A stretch of 64,000 nt of DNA from Flavobacterium aquariorum (GCF_003254745.1 NZ_QKXH01000002.1:186001-250000), one strand, 5' to 3'; counted from the first letter of the stretch, positions 8,338 to 19,200 are shown. A program made the numbers and translations. The notes: generated by a model not told the origin, from the sequence alone.

Positions 8338-10638
8338 TTAATTTACTAAATTAAAACTTACCTTATTGTCTGCGTTTGAGTTCCCTCCAACGAAAACTTC
8401 AAACTGTCCAGGCTCAGCAACAAATTGCAAATCAGAATTGTAAAATTTCAAATCTTCAGCGCTAATTTCGAATGTTACCGTTTGTTTTTCTCCTTTTTTA
8501 AGGGCTATTTTCTGGAAACCTTTAAGTTCCCTAACTGGTCTTGTTACAGAACCAACTACGTCTCTTATGTACATTTGTACGGTTTCTTTTCCGTCATAAT
8601 TTCCAGTGTTTGCAACCTCAATGCCTACGTTTACTTTACCATTGGAATTCATTTTATCCGATGAAATTTTCAAGTTTGAATAATCAAAATTGGTATAACT
8701 CAATCCGTAACCAAAAGGGAATAATGGCTCGTTTCTTTCATCTAAATAATTGGATCTGAATTTTTCGAATTTACCTTCTGTGTTAGAAAGTGGTCTTCCT
8801 GTGTTTTTATGCGCATAATAAATTGGCAACTGCCCAACACTTCTTGGAAAAGTAGTCGTTAATTTCCCTGAAGGATTTACATCTCCAAACAAAACATCGG
8901 CGATGGCATAACCTGCTTCGCTACCGGCAAACCAAACATTCAAAATTGCCGGAACCATTGCATTTTCATCATTTAATATTAATGGGCGACCATCAAATAA
9001 AACTAGAACTACAGGCTTCCCTGTTTTTAATAATGCATTCAATAAATCTTTTTGAGCCTGAGGAATTTCCAAATTAGTACGGCTACTGCTCTCTCCGCTC
9101 ATTTCGGCAGATTCTCCTAATGCAGCCACAATAACATCTGCCTGATTGGCAATTTTTAAAGCTTCTGCAGTCATTTCTTCTTTGGAACGTTTGTCTCTGT
9201 TTAAAGTTTTTCCAAACATTGTAGCATTAGTTTCAAAAGTTTCGTCATAGTCTAAGTTACTTCCTTTGGCATAAAGTACATTAGTCGATTTACCCGCTAC
9301 TTCTTTGATTCCAGCCAATAATGAAATACATTTATCCCCATTTGTGGCCACACTCCAAGTTCCAGACATATTGTTTTTGGCATCCGCCAATGGTCCGATA
9401 AGCGCAATAGTTCCCGATTTTTTCAAAGGCAACAACTGGTTTTTATTTTTTAGTAAAACCAATGATTGAGCAGCCGTTTTTCTAGCTTCATCTCTACTGC
9501 TTGCAGTAAAAATTTCAGTTTTAGCTCTTTTTTCATCACAATATTTATAAGGGTCTTGGAACAATCCTAAATCGTATTTGGCATTCAAAATAAGTGTTAC
9601 TGCATTGTTGATTTGTTCAATAGTAACTTTCTTTTCATCCAATGATTTTTTCAAAGTGGTCAAAAATCCTTCACCAACCATATCCATTTCAACTCCGGCA
9701 TTTAGAGCCAAAGCAGATACTGCTTGCAAATCACCCATTCCGTGAGCAATCATTTCAGGAATTCCTGTAAAATCAGTAACCACAAAACCTTTAAAACCCC
9801 ATTGTTTTCTCAAAACATCTGTCATCAACCATTTATTTCCGGTTGCAGGAATTCCATCAATTTCATTGAAAGATGCCATAACCGAACCTGCTCCAGCATC
9901 AATAGCTGCTTTGTAAGGTGGAAAATAGTCATTGTACATTCTAATGTGACTCATATCGACTGTATTGTAATCGCGACCTGCTTCAGGAGCACCATATAAC
10001 GCAAAATGTTTAACACACGCCAAAATGGAATTGTTTTTGGAAAGGTCGTGTTGTTGGTATCCGTTTACCATCGCTTTGGCAATTTGGCTTCCCAAAAAAG
10101 GATCTTCTCCAGAACCTTCGGAAATTCTTCCCCAACGTGGGTCACGAGAAATATCAACCATAGGCGAAAAAGTCCAATTGATTCCATCCGCACTTGCCTC
10201 CTGTGCGGCGATTTGAGCACTTCTTTCGATCAATTTCATATCCCAGGTACATGACAGTCCAAGAGGAATAGGAAAGGTCGTCTCGTACCCGTGAATTACG
10301 TCCATTCCAAAAATCAAAGGAATTTTCAAGCGGCTTTTTTCGACTGCAATTCGCTGAACTTCTTTTATTTTCTGAACCGATTTGATATTAAATAATCCAC
10401 CGACCTTGCCTTCTTCGATTTTCTTTGCAACATCAGAGCTATTGGCTTGACCGGTGGTTATATCTCCCGAAGTTGGTAAATTCAATTGACCCAATTTTTC
10501 ATCCAAAGTCATTTTGGATAACAACTCGGCCACAAATTCAGCTTTAGGTTTAATTACAACGGCTTTTTTATTTTCTTTCTTTTGGCTATAGCCCAAAAAA
10601 ATGGAGCCTAAGAGTATTACAATTAATGTCTTTTTCAT
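8338..10638 (-). CDS. bglX: Glycoside hydrolase family 3 beta-glucosidase, periplasmic
   Basis: 766 residues, full BglX length, with signal peptide MKKTLIVILLGSIFLGYSQ. The N-terminal TIM-barrel domain holds GMDVIHG (112-117), RDPRWGRISEGSGEDP (165-180), VKHFALYG and the nucleophile in GFVVTDF (Asp289). The alpha/beta sandwich domain carries GESAEMSGESSSRTNLEIP with the likely acid/base Glu. A fibronectin-III-like C-terminal domain completes the fold. The family removes glucose from non-reducing ends of beta-glucan oligosaccharides; some PUL-borne members prefer beta-1,2- or beta-1,3-linkages. It sits just downstream of the GH144-type gene, separated by a 390-bp spacer that contains the palindrome array. 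Confidence 0.92.
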   Translation of the reverse strand: MKKTLIVILLGSIFLGYSQKKENKKAVVIKPKAEFVAELLSKMTLDEKLGQLNLPTSGDITTGQANSSDVAKKIEEGKVGGLFNIKSVQKIKEVQRIAVEKSRLKIPLIFGMDVIHGYETTFPIPLGLSCTWDMKLIERSAQIAAQEASADGINWTFSPMVDISRDPRWGRISEGSGEDPFLGSQIAKAMVNGYQQHDLSKNNSILACVKHFALYGAPEAGRDYNTVDMSHIRMYNDYFPPYKAAIDAGAGSVMASFNEIDGIPATGNKWLMTDVLRKQWGFKGFVVTDFTGIPEMIAHGMGDLQAVSALALNAGVEMDMVGEGFLTTLKKSLDEKKVTIEQINNAVTLILNAKYDLGLFQDPYKYCDEKRAKTEIFTASSRDEARKTAAQSLVLLKNKNQLLPLKKSGTIALIGPLADAKNNMSGTWSVATNGDKCISLLAGIKEVAGKSTNVLYAKGSNLDYDETFETNATMFGKTLNRDKRSKEEMTAEALKIANQADVIVAALGESAEMSGESSSRTNLEIPQAQKDLLNALLKTGKPVVLVLFDGRPLILNDENAMVPAILNVWFAGSEAGYAIADVLFGDVNPSGKLTTTFPRSVGQLPIYYAHKNTGRPLSNTEGKFEKFRSNYLDERNEPLFPFGYGLSYTNFDYSNLKISSDKMNSNGKVNVGIEVANTGNYDGKETVQMYIRDVVGSVTRPVRELKGFQKIALKKGEKQTVTFEISAEDLKFYNSDLQFVAEPGQFEVFVGGNSNADNKVSFNLVN

Positions 10639-10772
10639 TTTTTTATTATTTTAAATACATCCCTCCCTTTATTGATGCACATCAGTAACCGTGTCGGGTT
10701 ATCTGACTCTTTTAGAGCTTAGTATATATATTACTGTGTTATTTTCTTCGAATATTAGTATTTTATAACTCT

Positions 10773-11014
10773 ATTATTGGTTCAAACAACCAATAGTATT
10801 GGTTTTAACCACCCCCATTACTGGTACAAACAACCAACAATACTGGTTTTAACCACCACTATTACTGGTACAAAGAACCAACAATACTGGTTTAAACTAC
10901 CACTATTACTGGCAAAAACAACCAACAATACTGGTTTTAACTACCCTTATTAAGGGGTGTTTGTACCCCTATTAATGATATAAACAACCAATAGTTATGA
11001 ATTATAATAACTTG
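10773..11014. repeat. Tandem array of eleven 22-bp imperfect palindromes
   Basis: Exactly 22-bp units start at 10773, 10795, 10817, 10839, 10861, 10883, 10905, 10927, 10949, 10971 and 10993. Two unit types alternate (44-bp higher period): one with ATTACTGGTACAAACAACCA, the other with AATACTGGTTTTAACCACCA. Most units are dyads (GGTT...AACC). The unit at 10949 has AGGGGT...ACCCCT instead, and the unit at 10993 has AGTTAT...ATAACT, so the arms change together. The period is not a multiple of three, so the array is not coding. It lies between the GH144-type stop (11029) and the GH3 start (10638). Confidence 0.9.
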
Positions 11015-11028
11015 TTATCTCTTTTAAC

Positions 11029-12417
11029 TTAAAACCCATATTTTCCAGAATGAAAACCAAGATTCAATAAACCTTGCTTTACCTCCGGTGCATTCATAAA
11101 CAATTTCCATATCAAGCCAGTACGATAATTTTCAATCATTGGAGCTATGGTTCCTTGGTCTATTGCCAAATAACGTGGTGTAACCCAACTATAATGTGGT
11201 GAAAAAGCATCATAAGGCCCTGCAATTCCTACATAAGTACTTTTCTTTTCATCATATAAATAATGTAAAAACTTCATACTTTCCGTCGGAGTATATGGAA
11301 AAGAAGACAATGCAGCTGTTGGAGTAATAACCCCTAAATCATTATCGGTGTCATGAGCAGAATAGCCTGTTGTTCCGTCAGTATTTCGGGAATAACTAGC
11401 TGTAAGACCCCAACATTTTTCAGAATAGCCGCCCCAATTTTTTGGATTAGCAACACAATGACTGTAAATGATTTTTGCCTGATTTTGGGTTAATTCCCAA
11501 TAATTTGCATATTTATCCGATAATTGAGAAGGATCTAATCCTAAGTAAGAATATTGAGCCCAAAATAAAGGTCCAGTATTTCCACTTCCTGTATTGTATT
11601 TGAATACTAGAGGAATTCCATATTGTGTTTTACTAGTTGTAATCGTTCCGTTTCGTGCCCATCCTTCGTGATATGCGGCGGCAGGAATTGGATGAGTTGT
11701 GGAAGCAGCTCCTAAAATATAGGCAATCAAACATTCGTTGTATCCTTCCAATTTGAATTTCATTTCCCATTGATAGGTTGGTGACCAATGCCAATACATC
11801 GCGTTTTCACCATTTGTGTACCAACTCCATTCTACCCCTTTCCAAAGATTATCCGCTTTGGCAGACAATGCTTTTTCTTGATTATTTCCATCTTTGAAAT
11901 ATTCTCTCATGGCAATCAAACCTTGGCATAAAAAAGCAGTTTCCACTATATCCCCACCATCATCTTTATTCCCAAAAGAAATGGCATGACCAGTGTTTCC
12001 ATCTATCCAATGTGACCAAGCTCCGTGAAAACGGTCGGCTTTTTCCAGAAAATCCATTGCGATGGTCATTCGAGTAACGGCTTCGGCTCTTGGAATAAAA
12101 CCTCTTTCTACTCCAACAATCAAAGACATTAAACCAAAACCTGAACCTCCAGTGGTTACTTTGTTGGCTTCGAAACTTGGATCGTCTGTGTGATAACGCT
12201 CTCTGCCTAATTTTGAATTAGGTTCGGCATAATCCCAAAAATACTTTATGGCATCTTTTTGAACCTGATTCAAGACTTCATCATCTGTCAAAGCTGTGAC
12301 AGGAGGTTTTGGAGTTGTAGGCAATGGCGTACCTCCAGTATTCCCATCCGATGGATTTGATGATGAACATGAATTGAAAAAACTCAAAAAAAATATTAAG
12401 AATAGATGATTTTTCAT
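11029..12417 (-). CDS. Glucoamylase-like lipoprotein, probable GH144 (endo-beta-1,2-glucanase type)
   Basis: 462 residues. A lipoprotein signal ends FLSFFNSC (lipobox Cys near 17), followed by a Ser/Gly/Pro/Thr-rich linker. The rest is the (alpha/alpha)6 glycoamylase-like domain, recognised by QKDAIKYFWDYAEPNSKLGRER, TTGGSGFGLMSLIVGVERGFI, WSHWIDGNTG, WGLTASYS and SPHYSWVTPRYLAIDQGTIAP near the C-terminus. Related enzymes in GH144 cleave beta-1,2-glucan internally; the wider domain family includes other specificities. Its partner GH3 would suit further hydrolysis to glucose. It lies 15 bp after the fibronectin-III gene and is therefore co-transcribed with it. Substrate is inferred from family and context only. 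Confidence 0.82.
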   Translation of the reverse strand: MKNHLFLIFFLSFFNSCSSSNPSDGNTGGTPLPTTPKPPVTALTDDEVLNQVQKDAIKYFWDYAEPNSKLGRERYHTDDPSFEANKVTTGGSGFGLMSLIVGVERGFIPRAEAVTRMTIAMDFLEKADRFHGAWSHWIDGNTGHAISFGNKDDGGDIVETAFLCQGLIAMREYFKDGNNQEKALSAKADNLWKGVEWSWYTNGENAMYWHWSPTYQWEMKFKLEGYNECLIAYILGAASTTHPIPAAAYHEGWARNGTITTSKTQYGIPLVFKYNTGSGNTGPLFWAQYSYLGLDPSQLSDKYANYWELTQNQAKIIYSHCVANPKNWGGYSEKCWGLTASYSRNTDGTTGYSAHDTDNDLGVITPTAALSSFPYTPTESMKFLHYLYDEKKSTYVGIAGPYDAFSPHYSWVTPRYLAIDQGTIAPMIENYRTGLIWKLFMNAPEVKQGLLNLGFHSGKYGF

Positions 12418-12432
12418 TTTTAATTTATCTAA

Positions 12433-13716
12433 TTAATTATTCCATAAATTAGCATTAGACCAAGCACTAAAATCTGTTTCTCCACCATCAAGACATTTAG
12501 ACTTTACTCTAAACTTAATAAATTTTTCTCCTGAAATTGAGCTTGTAATAATTGTTGTAGCATATGAAGTACTTGAAGTACTAAAAGTCCCCGATACTTT
12601 TTGGCCTGCTAAATTATATATCATATATTCTCCATTATACATTTGAGAATTCGCACTTTTTATCCAATTGAAAGTTCCCGTTCCTCCACTGTTATAAATA
12701 TTTAAACCTGTTGGCCTTTCACAAGTTGGAGCTAGAATAGTTACCCAATCTGTATGCATATTACACTCTTGAAGAAATCTAAACTTAAAGTTGTGATTAG
12801 ATGGTATATTATAGAAAAAACAATAATAATAATCTGGAGCTGATGAATATGCTATTTGAGTCGCTCCACCACTATTACTCACTAAATCAAAATATTCCAT
12901 CGTATAATATGTAACATTTGGAACTGGAACAAACGATATTCTCCATGCTCCATCCAATGGAGTTGCATTTAGATTAGTAGGTTTAGATGTTGGGCAAGGG
13001 GGAGGTGGTAATGTCGAAACTGATCCAAATGCCCAATTTCCAGAATAATAATCCGGAAAATTAGTAGAACACTCAGCTCTCAATTGCCAATCGTATTTAG
13101 TATTAGATGTTAAATTAGTAATAGTCTGTGTACATGTAGTAGAATTGCAAACTACATTATCCAAAAGTAAAACAGAACTACCACTAACTCCATTTGTCGA
13201 ATACCCAAAAGTATATGAAACTGCTCCCGGAACTTTATTCCATTTTATTGTTATAGCGTTCTGTAAACCTTTAGCGTCTATGCCAGTTGCTATTGGCAAA
13301 TTACAAGTGGGAATAGTTATTGGAGCACCAATATAGTTGACCGTAATTCTTATTTGAGGAGAGTTACAGCTTCCATTATTTGTAAATAAGTAAGTAATCG
13401 AAGTATTTGCGGTTACTGTTTTTTTAAATTTAAATTTTATTACCGTAGAGTGACCTGGAGTTAAAGAAGTTATATTATCAGTGTAGTTAATCCCTGTATA
13501 CCCATCAATATTAGAACAAGTATTCGCTGGCTGAACTCCAACTAATGTGGTTGGCATATTACCTGAACAAGTTACAGTTATAGGAACTAAGACTTCAACT
13601 CCTGAATTCGCTGAAATTGTTGTTGACGAAGGGGAATAACTTACTGAATTTTGAGATAACATAATTTGAGTACTAAACAATAGAAACAGTACTATGCCTG
13701 AAGTATATTTATTCAT
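12433..13716 (-). CDS. Secreted fibronectin type III repeat protein, putative surface glycan-binding protein
   Basis: 427 residues with a signal peptide (MNKYTSGIVLFLLFSTQIMLS) and no lipobox. An N-terminal beta domain (about 25-130) precedes three fibronectin-III-like repeats beginning near CNLPIATGI, CPTSKPTNL and CERPTGLNI, each opening with Cys-Pro or similar and ending in a second Cys (AEC, QEC, KSKC), which suggests intradomain disulfides. No catalytic signature and no type IX secretion tail is visible. Position between the LamG lipoprotein and the GH144-type enzyme suggests a glycan-binding or scaffolding role like SusE/F-type proteins, which is inference. A hairpin 40 bp upstream separates it from the SusCD-LamG segment. 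Confidence 0.7.
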   Translation of the reverse strand: MNKYTSGIVLFLLFSTQIMLSQNSVSYSPSSTTISANSGVEVLVPITVTCSGNMPTTLVGVQPANTCSNIDGYTGINYTDNITSLTPGHSTVIKFKFKKTVTANTSITYLFTNNGSCNSPQIRITVNYIGAPITIPTCNLPIATGIDAKGLQNAITIKWNKVPGAVSYTFGYSTNGVSGSSVLLLDNVVCNSTTCTQTITNLTSNTKYDWQLRAECSTNFPDYYSGNWAFGSVSTLPPPPCPTSKPTNLNATPLDGAWRISFVPVPNVTYYTMEYFDLVSNSGGATQIAYSSAPDYYYCFFYNIPSNHNFKFRFLQECNMHTDWVTILAPTCERPTGLNIYNSGGTGTFNWIKSANSQMYNGEYMIYNLAGQKVSGTFSTSSTSYATTIITSSISGEKFIKFRVKSKCLDGGETDFSAWSNANLWNN

Positions 13717-13757
13717 TTTTTTGTTTTTTATTTTACTAATTAATGACTAAAAAAATA

Positions 13758-13786
13758 CACACCTGATTTTGAGTTGATCAGGTGTG
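13758..13786 (-). terminator. Intra-operon hairpin after the LamG gene (partial terminator or RNA-stability element)
   Basis: CACACCTGAT (13758-13767) and ATCAGGTGTG (13777-13786) form a perfect 10-bp stem with a 9-nt loop. In the reverse-strand transcript it is followed by TATTTTTTTAG. It lies 11 bp after the LamG stop and before the next PUL gene. Confidence 0.7.
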
Positions 13787-13797
13787 CAAATAAATCC

Positions 13798-14733
13798 TTA
13801 TCTTTTATCTTTTTCTAATTTGTATAAAGCAGTAACCTCATTATCAGTAAGAGCGGAATCATAAATTCTGAATTCATCTATTAATCCTACAAAACTAGTT
13901 GCCCAACCTTGATCAGAACCGTTATTTAAAGGGGGGGTTGTTTCAAATTGGTGTGTTCCAAAAACAATTTTCCCATTTGTGCCAACCATTTCAAATGCTC
14001 CGTATTTTGGTGCATTGTTTGGGTTACTCGGTCCACCTGGGTCATTTGCATACCATATAGCGCTTGTGTTTAATACCCCGTTTGCATAACATGAAATTGT
14101 ACTTGTTCCAGAATTATAACATAAAACAACATGAACCCAGGTATTTAAACTATTATCAATATTCATAATAATGGCTTGTGTTTTCCAAACCACACCAGTT
14201 CTTCCATTTTCTACTTCCAATTTTACTCGCAATCTATCAGGAAAAGGACTGTCCGGGTTTTCTAAAAACAAATTAATTCCTCCCCAAAATTCCGTTGGTC
14301 TAACGATTGAAAAAATACCTTGTGCTCCTTTTCCTTGAGCAGGGCTTCCTCCATCTGGAACTGTATTAGCTGTATTCATCCAAAATGAAATTGAGTAATC
14401 ATTTAAAGAAGTAATTTTAGAAGTAGCATTTCCTATAGCATATCTAGCTTCTGAACTAGAACCTAAATAAGCATTTCCTTTTATTCCATCACCAAATCCT
14501 ACATTAGTTCCTACAAGACCTGTAATATTACTTTTACTGTCATTTAAATTTCCATCAAAACTAAATTTAGAAATTAAATGGTCTGCCGCAACATCATCAG
14601 AGCTATCATATCCACCAATTGACTCATAAGGAATTGGGTCGTTAACTTTATCTATACTATCCTCATTACAGCTCCCAAAAAATTGTGCAGCTATAACCGA
14701 AGCAAATAAGAAAATATATTTATTTTTTTTCAT
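13798..14733 (-). CDS. LamG/concanavalin A-like lectin domain lipoprotein
   Basis: 311 residues. The N-terminus ends in a lipobox (AAQFFGSC, Cys near 22), so surface or periplasmic anchoring is expected. From about residue 50 (ADHLISKFSFDGNLNDSKSN) to the end it is a LamG-type jelly roll: SISFWMNT, WGGINLF, NTWVHVVLCYNSG, ISCYANGVLN and WATSFVGLIDEFRIYDSALTDNEVTALY are the standard strand motifs. Such lipoproteins placed straight after SusD usually bind the target glycan at the cell surface. It lies 18 bp after susD and is in the same transcript. Confidence 0.88.
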   Translation of the reverse strand: MKKNKYIFLFASVIAAQFFGSCNEDSIDKVNDPIPYESIGGYDSSDDVAADHLISKFSFDGNLNDSKSNITGLVGTNVGFGDGIKGNAYLGSSSEARYAIGNATSKITSLNDYSISFWMNTANTVPDGGSPAQGKGAQGIFSIVRPTEFWGGINLFLENPDSPFPDRLRVKLEVENGRTGVVWKTQAIIMNIDNSLNTWVHVVLCYNSGTSTISCYANGVLNTSAIWYANDPGGPSNPNNAPKYGAFEMVGTNGKIVFGTHQFETTPPLNNGSDQGWATSFVGLIDEFRIYDSALTDNEVTALYKLEKDKR

Positions 14734-14751
14734 TTTTACAGTTTTTAAGAA

Positions 14752-16206
14752 TTAATAACCAGGATTTTGTTGTGACAATCCGCCTGCTTGATTTATGAAT
14801 AAAGCTGGAATAGGAAACAGTTCATTTTTCCCTTCAGTAAAGACTTTTCCATCTACCTCAAAAGCTGCTTTAGCTTGACCTGTGCGAACTAAGTCAAAAA
14901 ATCTATCATGCTCAAAAGCCATCTCTACTCTTCTTTCTTTCCAAATAGCTATTCTAACATCCGTTTGAGACACAGCAGTAGTATTCCCCAGCCCCGCTCT
15001 GTTTCTTATTTGGTTTAAAAACGGAATTGCTTCTGATGTTTGTCCTAATTCATTTAAAGCTTCAGCCTTCATTAACAAAACTTCAGCATATCTAAGGTAT
15101 TTAATATCAACATCCGTTTCCCATGCATTTGTATAAGCTGATGAATACGCTTTGTAGTTATAACGCTCATTCTCTACTGTATTTGGCACTAACCTGCCAT
15201 CATATAATGTTTGACCTCTAAAAATAATAGTGGCTGCTTTTCTGACATCACCTGCTTCATATGCATTAACTAAACTCTGAGACGGCGTATTGAAACCCCA
15301 TCCCCAACCACCAGTACCACGAGCACCTTGTGTGTTAGAATATCCCTCAATTCCTTTGACTGGATCTGCACCGTAAGCATAAATTTCGAAAATAGATTCA
15401 GAATCAAATTTTCCTGTAGCTTTGAACATTGAGGCATAATCACTAACGATAGAATAACCTGTAACCTTATTACAATTATCAATTACTTTTTGCCAATTTT
15501 CTTGATACAAACTAACTTTTGCCAATAAAGCATAAGCTGCACCTTTTGAAGCTCTTGATCTTTCATTTACTGAATAAGCTGATTTATCTGGCAATGCAGC
15601 AATTGCCTCGTTTAAATCACTTTCGATAAAAGCATAAACCTCTGCAGATGTTTTACGAGTCAGCTGCATGATTCGATCAGAATCTGAACCAGGAACCGGC
15701 AAATGATCTACAATTGGTACTCCACCGTAGCATTTCACCAAAGTAAAATACATAAAAGCTCTTAAAAATTTAGCTTCCCCAATTAACCTAGCTCTTAAAT
15801 TTGGATCAGCCTTATCTAATTTTGGAATAATGTTTAAGGCTTGATTGCATCTGTTAATTCCATCATAATTTGCAATAAAAGTACTTTCTGCAGAGGGGTT
15901 TGAAGCATTGTAAGTTAAGGCATCCAGCACATCCTTATCAGTACCGGTATCTCCAGGTGAAGAACCTTTATCGGCATCATCGGAGGTTATACTTGAAAGA
16001 CCTATCCATCCGAATGAAGTCATATCCCAATTCAAGAATTTATTATAAATGGCCGTAACAAACTGAGCTGCACCTGCATCATTATTATATAATTCTGTAT
16101 CTTTTGTAGAAATAGATTCTGTTTGGTCTACATCTAAATAATCGTCTGCACAACCCGCAAAAAAGAACGTTGAAAATACAAACGTTGCTATATATATCTT
16201 TTTCAT
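14752..16206 (-). CDS. susD-like: SusD/RagB family outer-membrane glycan-binding lipoprotein
   Basis: 484 residues with lipobox FFAGC (Cys near 19) and the Asp-rich start ADDYLDVDQTESI usual after lipidation. The N-terminal half has the helical TPR-like SusD core (FVTAIYNKFLNWD; ARLIGEAKFLRAFMYFTLVKCYGGVPIV), and the C-terminal half has the SusD_RagB signature (DIKYLRYAEVLLMKAEALNELG; IRNRAGL; IWKERRVEMAFEHDRFFDLVRTG). It forms the lid of the SusC transporter and captures oligosaccharides. The start lies 4 bp after the susC stop, the classical pair arrangement. Confidence 0.95.
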   Translation of the reverse strand: MKKIYIATFVFSTFFFAGCADDYLDVDQTESISTKDTELYNNDAGAAQFVTAIYNKFLNWDMTSFGWIGLSSITSDDADKGSSPGDTGTDKDVLDALTYNASNPSAESTFIANYDGINRCNQALNIIPKLDKADPNLRARLIGEAKFLRAFMYFTLVKCYGGVPIVDHLPVPGSDSDRIMQLTRKTSAEVYAFIESDLNEAIAALPDKSAYSVNERSRASKGAAYALLAKVSLYQENWQKVIDNCNKVTGYSIVSDYASMFKATGKFDSESIFEIYAYGADPVKGIEGYSNTQGARGTGGWGWGFNTPSQSLVNAYEAGDVRKAATIIFRGQTLYDGRLVPNTVENERYNYKAYSSAYTNAWETDVDIKYLRYAEVLLMKAEALNELGQTSEAIPFLNQIRNRAGLGNTTAVSQTDVRIAIWKERRVEMAFEHDRFFDLVRTGQAKAAFEVDGKVFTEGKNELFPIPALFINQAGGLSQQNPGY

Positions 16207-16210
16207 TGTA

Positions 16211-19200
16211 TTAAAATTTTAAATTAGCACCAATTACAAATGATCTTAATGTTGGATAAGCATCAAGCTCGACACCTTGCGTTCCATAAGGATTTCCATC
16301 TCCGTTTAATTCAGGAGAGAAACCTGAGAATTTTTGTGTAATAAATGGGTTGATAGCGTTTACATAAATTCTGCAAGAACTAATAAAATTATTACTTTGA
16401 ATTGGCAGTTTATATCCTAATGTAATATTGTTGATTCTAAAGAAATCGCCAGACTCTAAATAATAAGTAGATGCAACTGGCACTTGATTAAATGGTGCAG
16501 GATTAGAAGCGTTCAGGTTATTTGGTGTCCAGAAATCTGTAGCAAGAGATTCTTCGATGTTCTCGCCTGAAAAACGCTGAGCTTTTTTACCGTTATAAAC
16601 TTTTGCACCATTAGTTCCATATCCATCAACTGAAAAGTCAAAGTTTTTGTAATTAAACCCTAATGATACTCCGTAGTTTGATTTTGGTAAACTAGAGCCA
16701 ACATATTTTTTATCTGTACCTGCTTTTAATGCATCTTGCGTAACTTTTTCTCCAGCGGCATTATAATACATCATTTTACCGTTTGTAGTATCGAAACCAG
16801 CATATTCATAGATATAAAAACTTCCTAGTGGTTGGCCAACTGTAGTATTATCTAACATTTTAGTATCTTGCCCATTACCTAATCCTCCTCCAACTTGTTG
16901 AGTTAAAATAACATTTTTTAAACCTGTTAGTTCATTTTTGTTATTCGAAAAATTACCACCAACCCAATAGCTAAAGTCGTCATTGATTTTATCATCCCAA
17001 CGCAAAGAAATCTCATATCCTTTGTTAGAAACTTCTCCAACGTGTGCTGGCGAAGCTGCTGTGATTCCAGAAGTTAAATATGGTTTAGTATTTAAAATTA
17101 CGTTTGAAGTATTTTTATCATACAAATCAAAAGCTCCTTTTAATCTGCTGTCTAATAATTCAAAATCTAAACCAACGGAAGATTCTTCTGTTATTTCCCA
17201 AGATAAACTAGGATCAATTTGAGAGCTGATAGTTGTTCCTTGATTTAAAATTGAACCTCCTAAATAAGCATTTGGACCAGAAGTATAAGACTGATTGTTA
17301 AGCGGCACGTTTTGATTACCTAATCTACCCCAACCACCTCTTAATTTCAACATATTAATTACTTTCACATCTTCCATAAAGTTTTCTTTGGTTATAACCC
17401 AACCTAAACCAAAGGCAGGGAAATTACCCCAACGGTAATCTTTTCCGAAATTTGAAGATCCGTCACGTCTAATAGTTCCTGTAAATAAGTATCTCTCCAT
17501 TAATTTATATTGGAAACGACCAAAATAAGATGCTAGCTTTGTTTCGTTAAAAACTTCATCTTTGTAATTCTTAATATCTGCTTCATAATCATTATCTCCT
17601 GTTAAAGACCAATAGTTAGAATTCGAATTAACATTTTTCCTAGCAATTGTCAGTTTTTCTCTCGGGCCTCTAACTGAAGTCTCGATACCTGCTGTCAACT
17701 CTACATCATGAATTTCACCAAACACTTTGTTATAAGTCAGGTAGTTAGATAAATTCCAGTTAAAATATTCTTCTCTACCTTTAGTCAATAAATTTATATT
17801 ATCATTTGGAAATTCATTTTCATAATCACTTGGAACCTTGTTAGGGTTTGCTGCCAACCAAATGTTCTTAGTGTCATCAAAATTGTATTGCTTCCAAGTG
17901 TAATATTCCCCATTAAATTGTGAAGTAAATTTTAATGATTTTATAATTTCATAATCTAATTTCAAACCACCCTGTAAAGTTACACTTCTTTGTTGCTCAT
18001 CAAAAAAATTCAATTGAGCCACTGGATTTCCAACATTGTTAAATGAAGATCCAGTTTCGCTTGCAAACCCGTCATCGCCTACACGAGAAACTCCATATTT
18101 CCCATCAGGAAAATAAACTGGCACAATTGGCGATTGTTTGTATGCATTTGTAAAAGCACTTAACGGCTTAGGCTTAGATTTTGCAGATGTAAAACTGAAA
18201 GTTTGATTTAAAGTCAGTTTTTTAGAAATTTTATATTCATTATTATTCCTAAAAGTTGTACGACCATAGTCTAAACCATTTAAAACTGCTTTTTCTTCGT
18301 AGTTTCCTAAACTGAAAAAGTATTTTATGTTTTCAGATGCGCCTGAAATAGATATGTTATTTTGAGTATAACTTCCAGTTCTGGTAATCTCGTCAAACCA
18401 GTCAGTGTTAACGGGTTGATCTTGCGAAAATGTAGTCGATTGTAATGCTACATTAGAGTAATGTGAATATTTATTACTACCGGCCATTTTAACCCTTTTT
18501 AAAGGCTCTCTCATACCTGCAAAGCTTTCAATTTCAACAGAAATTTTCTCCCCTTTACCTTTTTTAGTCGTAATAATGATTACTCCATTAGCAGCTCTAG
18601 TACCATAAATTGCAAGTGCAGAAGCATCTTTTAAAATTTCATAAGAAGTAATATCATTTGCGTTAATGTTATTGATGTTTTCTGTTTGCATTCCATCAAC
18701 AACATATAAAGGGGTTCTCCCTCCTAAAGCAGTACCCAAACCTCTAATAATTACTGAAGGTGTACTACCTGGTAAGTCAGATGAAATTACCTGTACACCA
18801 GCAGCTTTACCTTGAATAGCTTGTGAAGCATTCAAAACTTTTGTTTTGGTAATTTCTTCTGCTTTTATGGAAGAAATAGCTGTAGTATTATCTATTTTCT
18901 TTCTTGTACCGTATCCAATAACTACTACTTCTTTCAATGCAGTGTCTTTGGATTCTTTCATAATTATAGTCATTGGTGTCAAAGTTGCAGCGACTGATAC
19001 AGATTCAAAACCGACTAAACTAATTTTTAGTATATCGCCCTCTTTGGCATTAATACTAAAACTTCCATCAAAATCAGTATCAGCGGAAACATTTCCTGCA
19101 ACAACAAATGCTCCAGGAATTCCCATTCCATTCTGATCCGATACTTTTCCTTTGATTACTTGACCAGACATATAGGCTGGAAGTAGAATGAGTGCTAAAA

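Noticed and set aside
10773..11014. CRISPR-like regular repeat
   Set aside because: Units are directly abutting, with no unique spacers between them, and no cas genes are near; it is a tandem palindrome array.
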